This document shows, piece by piece, positions 1 to 9,384 of a stretch of DNA of 64,000 nucleotides. The stretch is from Lytechinus variegatus (lineage: Eukaryota; Echinodermata; Echinoidea; Temnopleuroida; Toxopneustidae), in contig NC_054741.1 of NCBI RefSeq assembly GCF_018143015.1, positions 51,289,048 through 51,353,047 of the forward strand. Direction: 5' to 3'. The position numbers and the translations under genes were made by a program. A model generated the notes under the pieces. It ran no database searches. It had not been told where the DNA came from and worked only from the letters and a program-made list of their open reading frames with translations. How positions within the stretch are numbered: the stretch's first letter is position 1; every line of letters begins with the position of its first letter.

Positions 1-71
1 ATGAAGACGTGTCTTTCCGGAGACCATTCACTGAGGAATAAAACGCCCTCGGTTTCTTTCCTTGACCTTGA

Positions 72-1043
72 GGGAAACGATGTGGGGTCGGGAATGATGG
101 CCGAATCTCGACCCAAGAACAGATCGGCCAATCCGGGTCAAGAATAAATCCGGCTACACCAGCAAGCGACGAACAGGGTATTGATGCTGTGGCTGAAGTA
201 TCACTATGGTGCCCAAGCCCCAGCAATCCTGAAGAACAGACGCTTGCCGGCGACCTAATTGATCTTGAGACGGATCTGGGAGATCCCATAGACTTTGAGA
301 CAGATCCTGGAGACCTCATAGATCTCCAAACAGATCTGAACGATCTCATAGATCTCAATACAGATCTTGGTGATCTAATAGATCTCTCAACAGTTCTCGA
401 ATCAATCCCACCGGTTACTCTGAATCAGAGTATACAAGCTGGTGAATCTTCTGCGATTTTGTCAGAGAATGAACTGGAGGCGGATCCAGAAGACATAATT
501 GTCTGCCGCCTTAGTACCAGTTCCATGGCCTCTTTACCTATGTCATCAGGAGGCCATTCTGGAAAATCCGGAAGTGAAGACTTGGAGGAATTTCCTCTAA
601 GCATGCCTAATAATGTAGGGCAGGAACAAAGCTGTATGCTTAGCCCAGAAACTCCTGGGTCCGCCCCACAAAACCTGGATGCGGTTTCCCAGGATAGGCG
701 GCTCATTAAGCATAAGAACATAGCTTTGGAGCTGTTGGGTCAAGCTTACCCCATGATACAGCTAGTTTTCTGTAATCCAGGATCAGCACATACTGCTATA
801 AATATAGCCAATATGCATTCGTCCTGCATTTCAGCAGGAGTCCCTTCTTGGAAGGGGCAGCCAGAGGCACTGCCTGACACCCGGCAGAGGAGGCTATGGG
901 ATCCTGGAATTAGCAGATTTCCCGAGACGAAATCCTTGGGAAACCCTGACATGGATCGGGATTGCTTCGGAGATAGATTATCTCTGAGGAAAATACCTGG
1001 ATATTGTCCGGGAGACTCGGATCAACGCTATTGGGTGTTGTGA
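72..1043 (+). CDS. Unidentified ORF with acidic 13-residue repeats
   Basis: The frame is open from just after a stop at 69-71 to a TGA at 1041-1043, unusually long for this AT-rich window. No ATG lies near its left end (a GTG occurs at 189), so it may be a 3' exon or the tail of a longer ORF. Between about 250 and 400 it holds five copies of a 39-bp unit encoding roughly GDLIDLxTDL. The rest is Ser/Pro/Glu-rich with no membrane segment or domain I recognise. Base composition is more GC-rich than the flanks. It could be the end of a mobile-element protein or an exon of a host gene. No function is assigned. Confidence 0.4.
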   Translation, partial: GKRCGVGNDGRISTQEQIGQSGSRINPATPASDEQGIDAVAEVSLWCPSPSNPEEQTLAGDLIDLETDLGDPIDFETDPGDLIDLQTDLNDLIDLNTDLGDLIDLSTVLESIPPVTLNQSIQAGESSAILSENELEADPEDIIVCRLSTSSMASLPMSSGGHSGKSGSEDLEEFPLSMPNNVGQEQSCMLSPETPGSAPQNLDAVSQDRRLIKHKNIALELLGQAYPMIQLVFCNPGSAHTAINIANMHSSCISAGVPSWKGQPEALPDTRQRRLWDPGISRFPETKSLGNPDMDRDCFGDRLSLRKIPGYCPGDSDQRYWVL

Positions 1044-2150
1044 TCTGGTCATTAGGGCAACCGCCTAGATAAAGTTAGGTTTTTGGTTTTTGGCGGTCGA
1101 TTAAATATTGCCCATTAGAAAATTCTCCCTTCTATGAAGGAATGTTTAGGCGAAAATTATATTCGCCAAATTCCCAATGTGTTTTGGCCATTTTTGGATA
1201 CTAAATTGGTGTTGTTTTGGTGTTCAAATTTAATGTTATATGGCCTATTGGATCGTTTTGATCCACATTTGTTTTAAGTTTTTGGACCCTGTGTTCTTGG
1301 GGGAAGGTTTTTTTTAAAAAAAAAAAAAAAAAATATTTTTTTTTTTAGTGCTCTCCAGTGGAAATTTATGGAGGGTACAATGGGAAATAGTCGCTCCAAA
1401 TTGGGTGGCCGAATTTTGCCCATATTTTTCATTCTTTTGGAAAATATGACCAAAATTTTTCAAAACGGGGGGGGCCTGTAGTAGCGACGTATTTCCCTAC
1501 CCCACCCCCAATCTATAATTGTGACGTCACCTGCCATGCTGCGGCGGATTTGACGTTTATGGCTGACTGGCAGAATTTGAACCTGGACAACGCTCCTTAG
1601 AAGTCCCATTTTGCCTGGTGAGTTTGTCAATCCCACCCCTATTTCTATTAATTATTATAATCATCGAGCAGTGGTGTTCATTTACTGACCCCAGCTGCTT
1701 TACCACGGTCAAACATGTGCTTGCGTTGTGTCCTGTGTGTGTATAATGTTTGCAGTGAGTTGATCTTGTGATGATGGGGAGAGAATTTGTGTGTGTGGTT
1801 TTTATGTCTGCAGTGAGTTGGGTCATGGATGACTGGGAGAGAATGAAAGGACCAGGGAGTCGGGAGGAGAACCGTAGCGAGCAGCCGCGAGCTAGCTGGG
1901 CGCCTTGCCACTTTCCTAGCCGTGGCGTAGGAGGCCTGTAAGTGGTCTTAAGTTGGTGGGACTTCGGCGCAACCCGATAAATTACGTTGATATCACTAAG
2001 ATGAGTTCAGGGAGTGTATTTTTTTTAATGAATATTTCCATTTAATTTTTCCACGCATGTCGCTGAAATTTTACGCATGGTTCCACTTGGTCTCCATTTC
2101 CGCACGCATGGTGTTTGCACCATGCGTATTATACACTGGCGAGAACGCTG
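1044..2150. other. Gene-free stretch with a hairpin and homopolymers
   Basis: No convincing exon is seen. The stretch holds a T-run/A-run near 1308-1345, an imperfect inverted repeat at 1382-1497 (listed separately), and a moderately GC-rich patch at 1855-1980. The missing 3' exon of NDUFB9 (minus strand) was looked for here and not found. Confidence 0.4.
1382..1497. repeat. Short inverted-repeat unit (possible MITE)
   Basis: GGGAAATAGTCGCT at 1382-1395 is mirrored by AGCGACGTATTTCCC at 1483-1497, a roughly 15-bp terminal inverted repeat with one indel around a 116-bp unit. It contains a G-run near its right end. The family is unknown and no clear target duplication is visible. Confidence 0.4.
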
Positions 2151-2154
2151 GTTA

Positions 2155-2453
2155 TGATGACATTTCAAAAACTTAACCTCAGGTTAAGATTTCGATGTTG
2201 ATTCCTCCAACATGGTCTAAGTTCATTGACCCTAAATGACCTTTGACCTTGGTCATGTGACATGAAACTCTAATAGGATGTTCAGTAATACTTGATTAAC
2301 CTTATGGCCAAGTTTTATTAACTAGGTCCATATACTTTCTAAGTTATGACGTCATTTCAAAAACTTAACCTCAGGTTAAGATTTGATGTTGACGCCGCCG
2401 CCGTCGGAAAAGCGGCGCCTATAGTCTCACTTTGCTTCGCAGGTGAGACAAAA
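2155..2453 (+). repeat. Dispersed repeat with internal direct repeats and a hairpin tail
   Basis: Two direct copies of a unit containing ACTTAACCTCAGGTTAAGAT occur at about 2169 and 2358. Between them is a TGACCTTTGACCTTGG segment. The right end carries a short GTCTCAC...GTGAGAC hairpin (2423-2449) and an A-run. I recall this combination as a common marine-invertebrate interspersed repeat. That is memory, not a search. Confidence 0.5.
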
Positions 2454-2578
2454 AATGATTTGCGAGTCAAATAAGCTGATACATTGAACCTCTGCTCTTA
2501 GGAATTTATGCAACCACTGGCTAGTGGCTATCCATAGTTAAAGCACAACTTAAGACCAGAGTTTGAATTAAACTAGAG

Positions 2579-2858
2579 TACTGGGCCCCATCTTACAAAG
2601 ACTTACCACTGATCAAATCAATCTCAACTGTATGGAAATCCATCCATACCATAATTTTTTCTACAGGAAATTTGCACAATCTTCTCTCGTAAATAAAGAG
2701 AATCACACTGAATCTTTAAGAGAACAATGAATGTATGAATAAGAATATACCTATCTATAAAATATTTTGAACAAAACATGCAATTTAGATGTTGACAGAG
2801 CTGGTCATCTATAATTGTGGTTGATTGGATCACTCGTAACTCCTTGTAAGCCAGGGTA
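2579..2858 (+). mobile_element. MITE, TACTGGGCCCC family, copy 1
   Basis: The left end, with GGGCCCCATCTTACAAAG, is mirrored by the right end (CTTGTAAGCCAGGGTA). A second copy with the same interior lies at 14350-14623. The interior has no ORF. It sits downstream of the NDUFB9 exons on that gene's strand. Confidence 0.65.
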
Positions 2859-3266
2859 CTGGACTAGTTCAGAATTTGGTCCCATATCTCCCAGAAGAAT
2901 CAACAATATGATGCTACTAGTACTAGTGCTACAACCTGTAGGTGGTACAGTTTTCTCACATAATCATAGATATATTGATTATTGACCACTTCGTGTATAA
3001 AGTTATAGCCATTCCTGTCTGACCTAAATGATTGCAATAATTACTGAATTAGCAGCTCAATGGGTGGATATGATTTTAAATCTTGGTGGGTGTTTTCATG
3101 AAGCTGTTCGTAAGTTAAAAGCAACTTTAAGAATGACTGGTGAACCTTTCATACGCGTTAAATAATCACCAATGAACATTAAATGGTGAATATCATTTAC
3201 TACAAGAAAGGATCACAAAATTGACATTTACACCAATTCTCTTTTAAATTTGTTCTCAATACTCAC

Positions 3267-6143
3267 CCACTCTGGAGCAGGGATGTTACGCTCATATCTA
3301 GTTCCTCCAAATGAATCAATGACTGCAAAAAAGAAAAAAAAGAGAGAGAAAAAAAGTGTTATGATAATCTAATTATGACCTTGTAAAATGTTGCTTACTC
3401 CTATAATTCATTGTAAAATCCATCCATGAGAAATATGTAAAATACAATGTATTCTTATCACTGAAATCATTTGAAGATGAAAAATGTAACATGTGAAATT
3501 CTCCTTCAATTCAGGCCTAACTTGCAATGATAAATTATTAAATGTAACATTTTTTTTTAGTAAACTCTTCTTCTCACTTACAACACTTACAACCTCATTT
3601 TATTACAAGAATTAATTGCAACACTTCAAAAGCACATCTTCTTAATAACCAAGGATGCATAAGGTAAAATAAATTTCACACAAAAGATAAACAACTTACA
3701 TATGTATGGTTGTGGATGTTGCCTCTCCCAGAATTCCTCTTCTCCAGCTTGTAAAATCTGTGCAGCTTTTTGCATGTTGGTCTCATTTTTGTGTTCATCA
3801 AATCTTGCACGGAGAACTGTTGCTTCATATCTAAAAGATGGCCTGAAATATGGAGAGAAAAAGAATATAACTTGTTTGTATTTTTTTCACTGATCATTTT
3901 CTAAACAAAGTGACACTCTTTGTCAACCCTGGTTTAGAACTTCTGGATTCATTATATAAATCCTAACCAGGTAAACAAGGTACTGAAGTTTTGTTTTAAA
4001 ATTGCCTCCTCACTGTTTATTTTCTTCCAAATGAATTACATGTGCGAGATAACAAGTCAGGATGCTCTGTTAAATCACTTGTCTGGAGAAAAAAGTAAAA
4101 ATAAAAATAAATACATGAAGATAGCAGCCATTCCATGTAACAAGACACCCTAGGCTTCTGTTTGAATGAAATTTGGCCCATTTTACTGTATAAAATCATG
4201 ATAATTTGTTCAACTTATAGACCAAAATGATACTTGTCATGCAAGTCGCATTTTCAAATGGCAATTGACTCAAAACAAAAAGTCAGGCGTTATACACTGT
4301 AATGACTTTTTAATATATTTCCAGATCTTTCAAAATACTCTCCAGAAACTTTTATGAGAATCTGGTGAGTATCTTTTGAGGATATTACAGACAAATTAAT
4401 AAGGTCAGGAATCTTCAATAGTTTGACAAAAAAAAAAGCTCAACAGAATTTCTACAAAAAAGCATTACCTAAATATATTCTTTATTAGCATTATTATCAC
4501 AGATATTGTACAAAACTTACCTCAAAATTTCCTAGTGAAAAATAAGGCTTAAATACTCCATAAAATCATGTATGCATATTGGTCCATCCCTAAATGCTAT
4601 ACTGTGTGGCACGGACTAGTGGCTAAAAATCACATGTTCACTGCTACCACCCTGCCTGTGGGGAATCTACAGGTAGGACTATGGTATGCCAATATTATAC
4701 AGAGCACACACTTTAAAAAATCATTTAAATATCACTTTTGTGACCAAAATTACTAATTTCCATACAGTTGCAATTTATTTTTCATTAGTAAATTGGGATA
4801 ATTTTTGTATTCACCAGAGCACTCAAAAACTTGAATTTTGGGCATATTTTTGTGTACGCCCTCTATTGGTGGAAAGTAATATGGCAAGAAAATTTTCATT
4901 TTTTTATCTCTATTTTTAATTAAGAAAAAATTATTTAAAGAATCAAATTTAAATAAGAGCCAAGTTGTATGAATAATAGGTGTAATGGAAACTGTCAGTG
5001 TAAAAAAATCAAGCATTTGCCCAAAAGAAAAAGAGGAAATAAGCCAAACATTACCACCCTTATTTTGCCACACATGGAGATATAACTGAGAACAAGGTTA
5101 TATCATAACCTTGTTCATTGAATGAGTGGCTAAAAATAGGCATTTTAAAGTCTTTATGCTGACATAGGACTGTGTGAGCCTCTGAGAGGAGCCATGGAAA
5201 CATGTCACATCAATCGATCAACTTGGCTGCCAGAAAATGTGAAGATGTCGCTAGTTTTACATAACAACCTTGTTCAATCAAAATATAGAAAGGAAATTTG
5301 AGGCCAACTCACCCATTGACTTTTTGGAAACATGTCTAAAGCACAAATCTAGTGTCATTGCCTAGCCTATTATAGTGTCGCGTCACATGAGTCACAACAA
5401 CTTGGGAATAAATATCTCTACAAAAAAGACTCGATCTAGATCTAAATTCAAATTTTGGTTGGACAATGAATATTAATATCATCAATACTTTGATTGAAAT
5501 AAAATAGGAAAAACAAGTCTGCAATATATATGATTTTCAAGTTATTGACCACTCATTCAATGAACAATTCAACAAGGTTGAATGAGAAGATGAAATTTTG
5601 TGTAAATATCATGCTAGTCACAACTCACAATCTATGGAATTAGAATGTAGAATGGCTGCTAGAAAGAATGTGAAAATTTAACTGTTACGCAATGCCAACA
5701 GCAACGCAAATTTTAACAGAAGGTTTAGATCTATTTTGCGCTTCTGCCTCAGGTATCAAGAACCAAACCTTGAGTCTGTTTTTATTTCAACGGCAACATG
5801 CAAGTTAGTTGCAGCATTTTGTAACAGCAGCGGACGTATCACAGCTGCAGCCTGCAAAGGCACAGCATAGATTTTGAGCCTTACTAAGCACAACAAAATT
5901 TTGAATAGGTGGGACAACGTTATTTCCTTTTTATGCAAATATTACAATTCAGAGATGGCTGATTTTATTTACTTTTAATGGCTTAGAAACTATTTATTTC
6001 TTATGTAGAATGTACCAAAGTATTGATAAATGTGTAGAGAGTTAAATTTACCTGTCAGGTATCCATGATTCCAAATGCCGTACAGACTTTTTGTACAATC
6101 TTAACACTCGTTGAGCGTGTGAAAGAGTTCTGGTAGCCGACAT
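3267..6143 (-). CDS. NDUFB9: NADH dehydrogenase [ubiquinone] 1 beta subcomplex subunit 9 (5' part)
   Basis: This is an accessory subunit of mitochondrial complex I of the LYR-motif family. Coding exons on the minus strand are 6143-6052, 3842-3700 and 3322-3267. All have GT/AG borders and compatible phases (2, 1, 0), giving 97 residues from ATG at 6143. Exon 1 encodes [15 protein letters not shown], matching the conserved LYR region. Exon 2 has [10 protein letters not shown] and [14 protein letters not shown]. Exon 3 continues with [19 protein letters not shown], which tracks the human protein closely. The family is about 180 residues, so some 80 C-terminal residues are missing. No matching exon was found between 1 and 3266, so the end probably lies left of the window. 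Intron 1 (2.2 kb) contains a dispersed repeat. Confidence 0.93.
4635..5128 (+). repeat. Dispersed 0.5-kb repeat, copy A, ending in a hairpin
   Basis: It is nearly identical over its whole length to 46651-47139, in the same orientation. Close to its right end is a perfect 12-bp-arm hairpin, GAACAAGGTTAT-ATC-ATAACCTTGTTC, at 5090-5116. It lies in intron 1 of NDUFB9. There are no obvious terminal inverted repeats across the unit. A subterminal hairpin resembles Helitron ends, but no CTRR terminus is visible. Confidence 0.7.
5111..5567. repeat. 457-bp segment bounded by a 19-bp perfect inverted repeat
   Basis: TTGTTCATTGAATGAGTGG at 5111-5129 is repeated as its exact reverse complement at 5549-5567. 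The left arm overlaps the right end of dispersed repeat copy A. This may be the full right part of that element or a separate foldback insertion. Confidence 0.5.
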
Positions 6144-6184
6144 TTTGCATGTACACAGGTACACAGATTCCGCATATAAGCGCA

Positions 6185-6194
6185 GCGCATGCGC
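6185..6194. promoter_or_regulatory. NRF-1 (P3A2)-type palindromic site
   Basis: GCGCATGCGC is a perfect copy of the core bound by NRF-1, whose sea-urchin homologue is P3A2. It lies about 42 bp upstream of the NDUFB9 start codon, in a short CpG-rich patch. NRF-1 is known to drive many nuclear genes for respiratory-chain subunits, so both position and gene fit. Binding itself is inferred. Confidence 0.55.
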
Positions 6195-6212
6195 GACTAG
6201 ACTAGACTATAA

Positions 6213-6246
6213 GGGGGAGGGGGGGGGGGGGGGGGGGGTGGGGGGA
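6213..6246 (+). repeat. Poly-G tract upstream of NDUFB9
   Basis: This is an almost pure G tract of about 34 bases, broken by single A or T. It lies about 70 bp upstream of the NDUFB9 start codon and could form a G-quadruplex. Its exact length in the assembly may be unreliable. Confidence 0.8.
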
Positions 6247-6791
6247 GCTGAGGGCTGATCATATTGAAATAAAAATGTAGCTCAACCATAGTCAGATTAG
6301 TATAAATCTCTGTAAGTTCAACTTAAATTCCGACAGTCCCAGGATACATAGGATTATTTACGGACTTCTATATTTTTTCACCGTCTATCAATAAGCATAC
6401 CAGGCCAAATTTATCACTATAAATTATTTGAATTTAGTGGGTCTCTTATTTAGTTACTTTGCTGTAATTTCTCCCACATGTAGGCCTATAAGCTATTATG
6501 ATTATCACTTTTATCAGTGCTCAGCATCCTTATTGATTTACATTCCCCTTTTCGAAAAGGGGAATACTAGTGTTACAGACAAAATTAGGTATAGGGCCTA
6601 CAATACATGTGAGCACGAGCCGAGCGAGACCTTAATATTTTATTTAGCATGTTTAGGCCTAATTGGAAATGGAACACTTTAAGCACAGTTTAAATCAATG
6701 AATAGGAAAAGTATTTCACAGAGAAAAATGATAAATTACATGCTGACATTTTGGTACTAACTTGAAAAGGATTAAACTTGTGGGGAGACAC

Positions 6792-7964
6792 CAGTGGCGT
6801 ACCGTGGGTCACGGCATGGGGGGGGGGACCAGCAAAAATTTTGAGTCACTAAGTGCATGATCCAGTTGCCAGGTATACTGACCTTATAGAGACATTTTAA
6901 GGACAGTGCCAGTAAACGGACATGTCTCTTACTGGTCAAATAATGCGAGCGCGAAGCGCGAGCTTAAAATTTTTGATATTCAGACCTAAAAAGGGGCATT
7001 ATAATCAGTCTTTTGTAATCATGATACGTACCTGTCTGGCTGAATAATGCAAGCGCAAAGCGCGAGCTGAAATTTTTGTAAATATTGACCCCCAAACAGG
7101 AAGATATTAAGGACTACATTTGAGGAATCCATTAAGAGTATACACATCTCACCATGTTAGAATTACATCTGAACATGGTAAGGCATTAATCCTCAGTACC
7201 AGGTCCTTCGGAGAGGACCTTAAGCCGTCGGTCCTCTGGTTGCTTGCTTACAAGCATTCTTGCTTTCTTAGCAATCAGGTAAAAAAATCACCACCAATCA
7301 ACCAACCAACTTAAAGCACTTGTAATTATGATTAAAATACCCATCTCACTAATCAAATCTTGCGAGCGCAAAGCGCGAGCTGAAAATTTAAGAAGTACAG
7401 ACTAGAAGAGAGGCATATCAAGGCTTATTTGTAGGAATTTACGAAGACCATACGTAGTTCACTAACCAAATGATGCGAGCGCGAAGCGCGAGCTGAAAAT
7501 TTTTGATATTCAGATTAGAAAAAGGGACAATTTAAGGACTGATTCTAGGAATTCATGGAGAGCAGACATTTCACCAATCCACTACTGCGAACGTAAACAC
7601 GGACAGGAAACGTTTTATATTAAGACCTTAAAATGGGGCAATCATCCTAAGTATAGTCATGAAAAGAAGCATACTATGGGATAAGAGGATTATATGTCTC
7701 GGTAAACAGACAATGCGAGCACCAGGGACAATAAAGACATAGGCCCTGAGCAAATTATGTTTCATAAAGTTATGAAACATGTTTCTTATGTAATAAAACA
7801 TAACATAATAATGAACAATAATGTCTTCTTATACTAATAAGTTTCTCTTCTTTTCTCCCTTTCTCCCTCTTTTTCTCCTTTTCCCCGGTTTTTTTTTTTT
7901 TGGGGGGGGGTCAGCCGATGGGGGGGGGCACGTGCCCCCCATGCCCCCCGTAGGTACGCCACTG
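6792..7964 (+). mobile_element. Non-autonomous hAT element, copy 1
   Basis: The termini are CAGTGGCGTACC and its exact reverse complement. They are flanked by 8-bp duplications GGAGACAC (6784-6791) and GGTGACAC (7965-7972), seven of eight matching, as expected for hAT. The ends are G-rich. The interior repeats a unit of about 105 bp with a mirror-symmetric core, CGAGCGCGAAGCGCGAGC, at about 6945, 7049, 7362 and 7474. There is no transposase ORF. A related copy lies inverted at 17801-18858. A different repeat appears inserted at about 7170-7312. Confidence 0.85.
7170..7312 (+). repeat. Probable SINE-like insertion inside hAT copy 1
   Basis: This segment interrupts the roughly 105-bp periodicity of the host hAT element. 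It has GGTCCTTCGGAGAGGACC, an inverted-repeat stem, then TTAAGCCGTCGGTCC, and ends in a CAACCAACCAAC-type simple tail. I recall similar segments in sea-urchin short interspersed repeats. No internal pol III boxes were clearly seen. Confidence 0.4.
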
Positions 7965-8655
7965 GGTGACACAACGGTGAATTATTGGAACAGCTCCTAT
8001 GATATTTGCACTGATCGTAATATTCCATAGGGCACAGTGTTATTTGGGTTGTAATGGAGTTTTTTGGATTCAAAATGATATAAAGATAAGGATTAGGGTT
8101 TATCTAGTTTTTGAGAGTAGATTTTATGTTTGGCTGCAATTTTTCTATCGGAGCAATCGTCGCCAGAGCAAATGTCTTGAAATCAAGCATGGATCTCATT
8201 AAAGAATATTATTATTGTAGAGCTACACGAGCTGAAATTTGTGGGTATATAGGCCTATTCACCCCCCCCAAAAAAAAAAAACGGTTCATGATAATGATTA
8301 AGGAATGTTAATCTTCATGAACATGATTAAGGCCCACTTGTCTCATTAAACGAATAAAACGAACGCGAATCTCGAGCTCTTCTATGTTGACACACTGAAC
8401 AAAAAAAGGGACTGTATGGAGGAATCAATGAACAGGATACTTGTCTCTGAAATGAAAATTATGCTGACGCGAATAAAACTGTTTATTCTCTTATTATTTT
8501 CCTTTCCTTATTGGGCCCGCCTCTGCTGCTCCTCCCTCCCCTCACGCTATATTTTTTTCGTTTCTGCCTGACAACCCCTCCCACTTCTCGTGGATCTCTC
8601 TTCCCCAATTATATCGGGGAGCGTTTCATTAACATTTTCGTCCGACATGTTGTCT

Positions 8656-8804
8656 GGGGCCCGTTGCAGAAAGAGTTACAATCGATCGCAACTCTAAAAA
8701 TCATGCGTAACTTGATTTTCAACCAATCAACAGCGCGCATTTGGGACTTGCGATTGATTTTTTGACTTGCGTTTTAAACGCGACTCTTTCTGCAACAGGC
8801 CCCC
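8656..8804. mobile_element. 149-bp MITE, GGGGCCCGTTGCAGAAAG family
   Basis: The left end GGGGCCCGTTGCAGAAAGAG is mirrored by CTCTTTCTGCAACAGGCCCC at the right. The unit is compact, without an ORF, and folds on itself through ATCGATCGCAACT-like internal arms. The target duplication is unclear. Confidence 0.65.
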
Positions 8805-9384
8805 GATCTGACAACTTTCCTTGATTTTGATTGGCTGAGAAGCACGATTACTATGGTAACTGTCAGAAGAAACAAGACTTCGGGCAAGACTTGTCGGATA
8901 AAACATCCATCTGACAAGTCCTTTTATGAAATACTAAGATGTATAATTATTTTATAGGTCTATTTGAGCCCAGTGTATTGATCAACTATAATATATTAGG
9001 GGGTCATCTTTCTCGATTTGAGTTCTGTCTTCTGACGTGCTATACTTCGAAGAAATAAACAATTATAAGTCCATAGGTCAACGTATTGTCGGACGTATTG
9101 TATAGAAGGTCTCCACGTCCATTTTAAGGGTAACCTAACAGGATGACGCTTTATCAGGTAGAACATTCGATCAGATCCAAAGTTTGATGAACTTTTACAT
9201 GTCATATGTACGAAAACAGCTGGTCGCTTGCACCTTCGTGATCGCACTATACAGTTTTACTCCGTGATAATGACCTGACTTATTTTCTGTACTTGGCTGC
9301 TGCCAATTTCCGCCATACAGGGTGATACGTCCTGATCGAACGTTTATATCATTTTGTTTATAACTGAGAGGTGTTGTAAAACCG

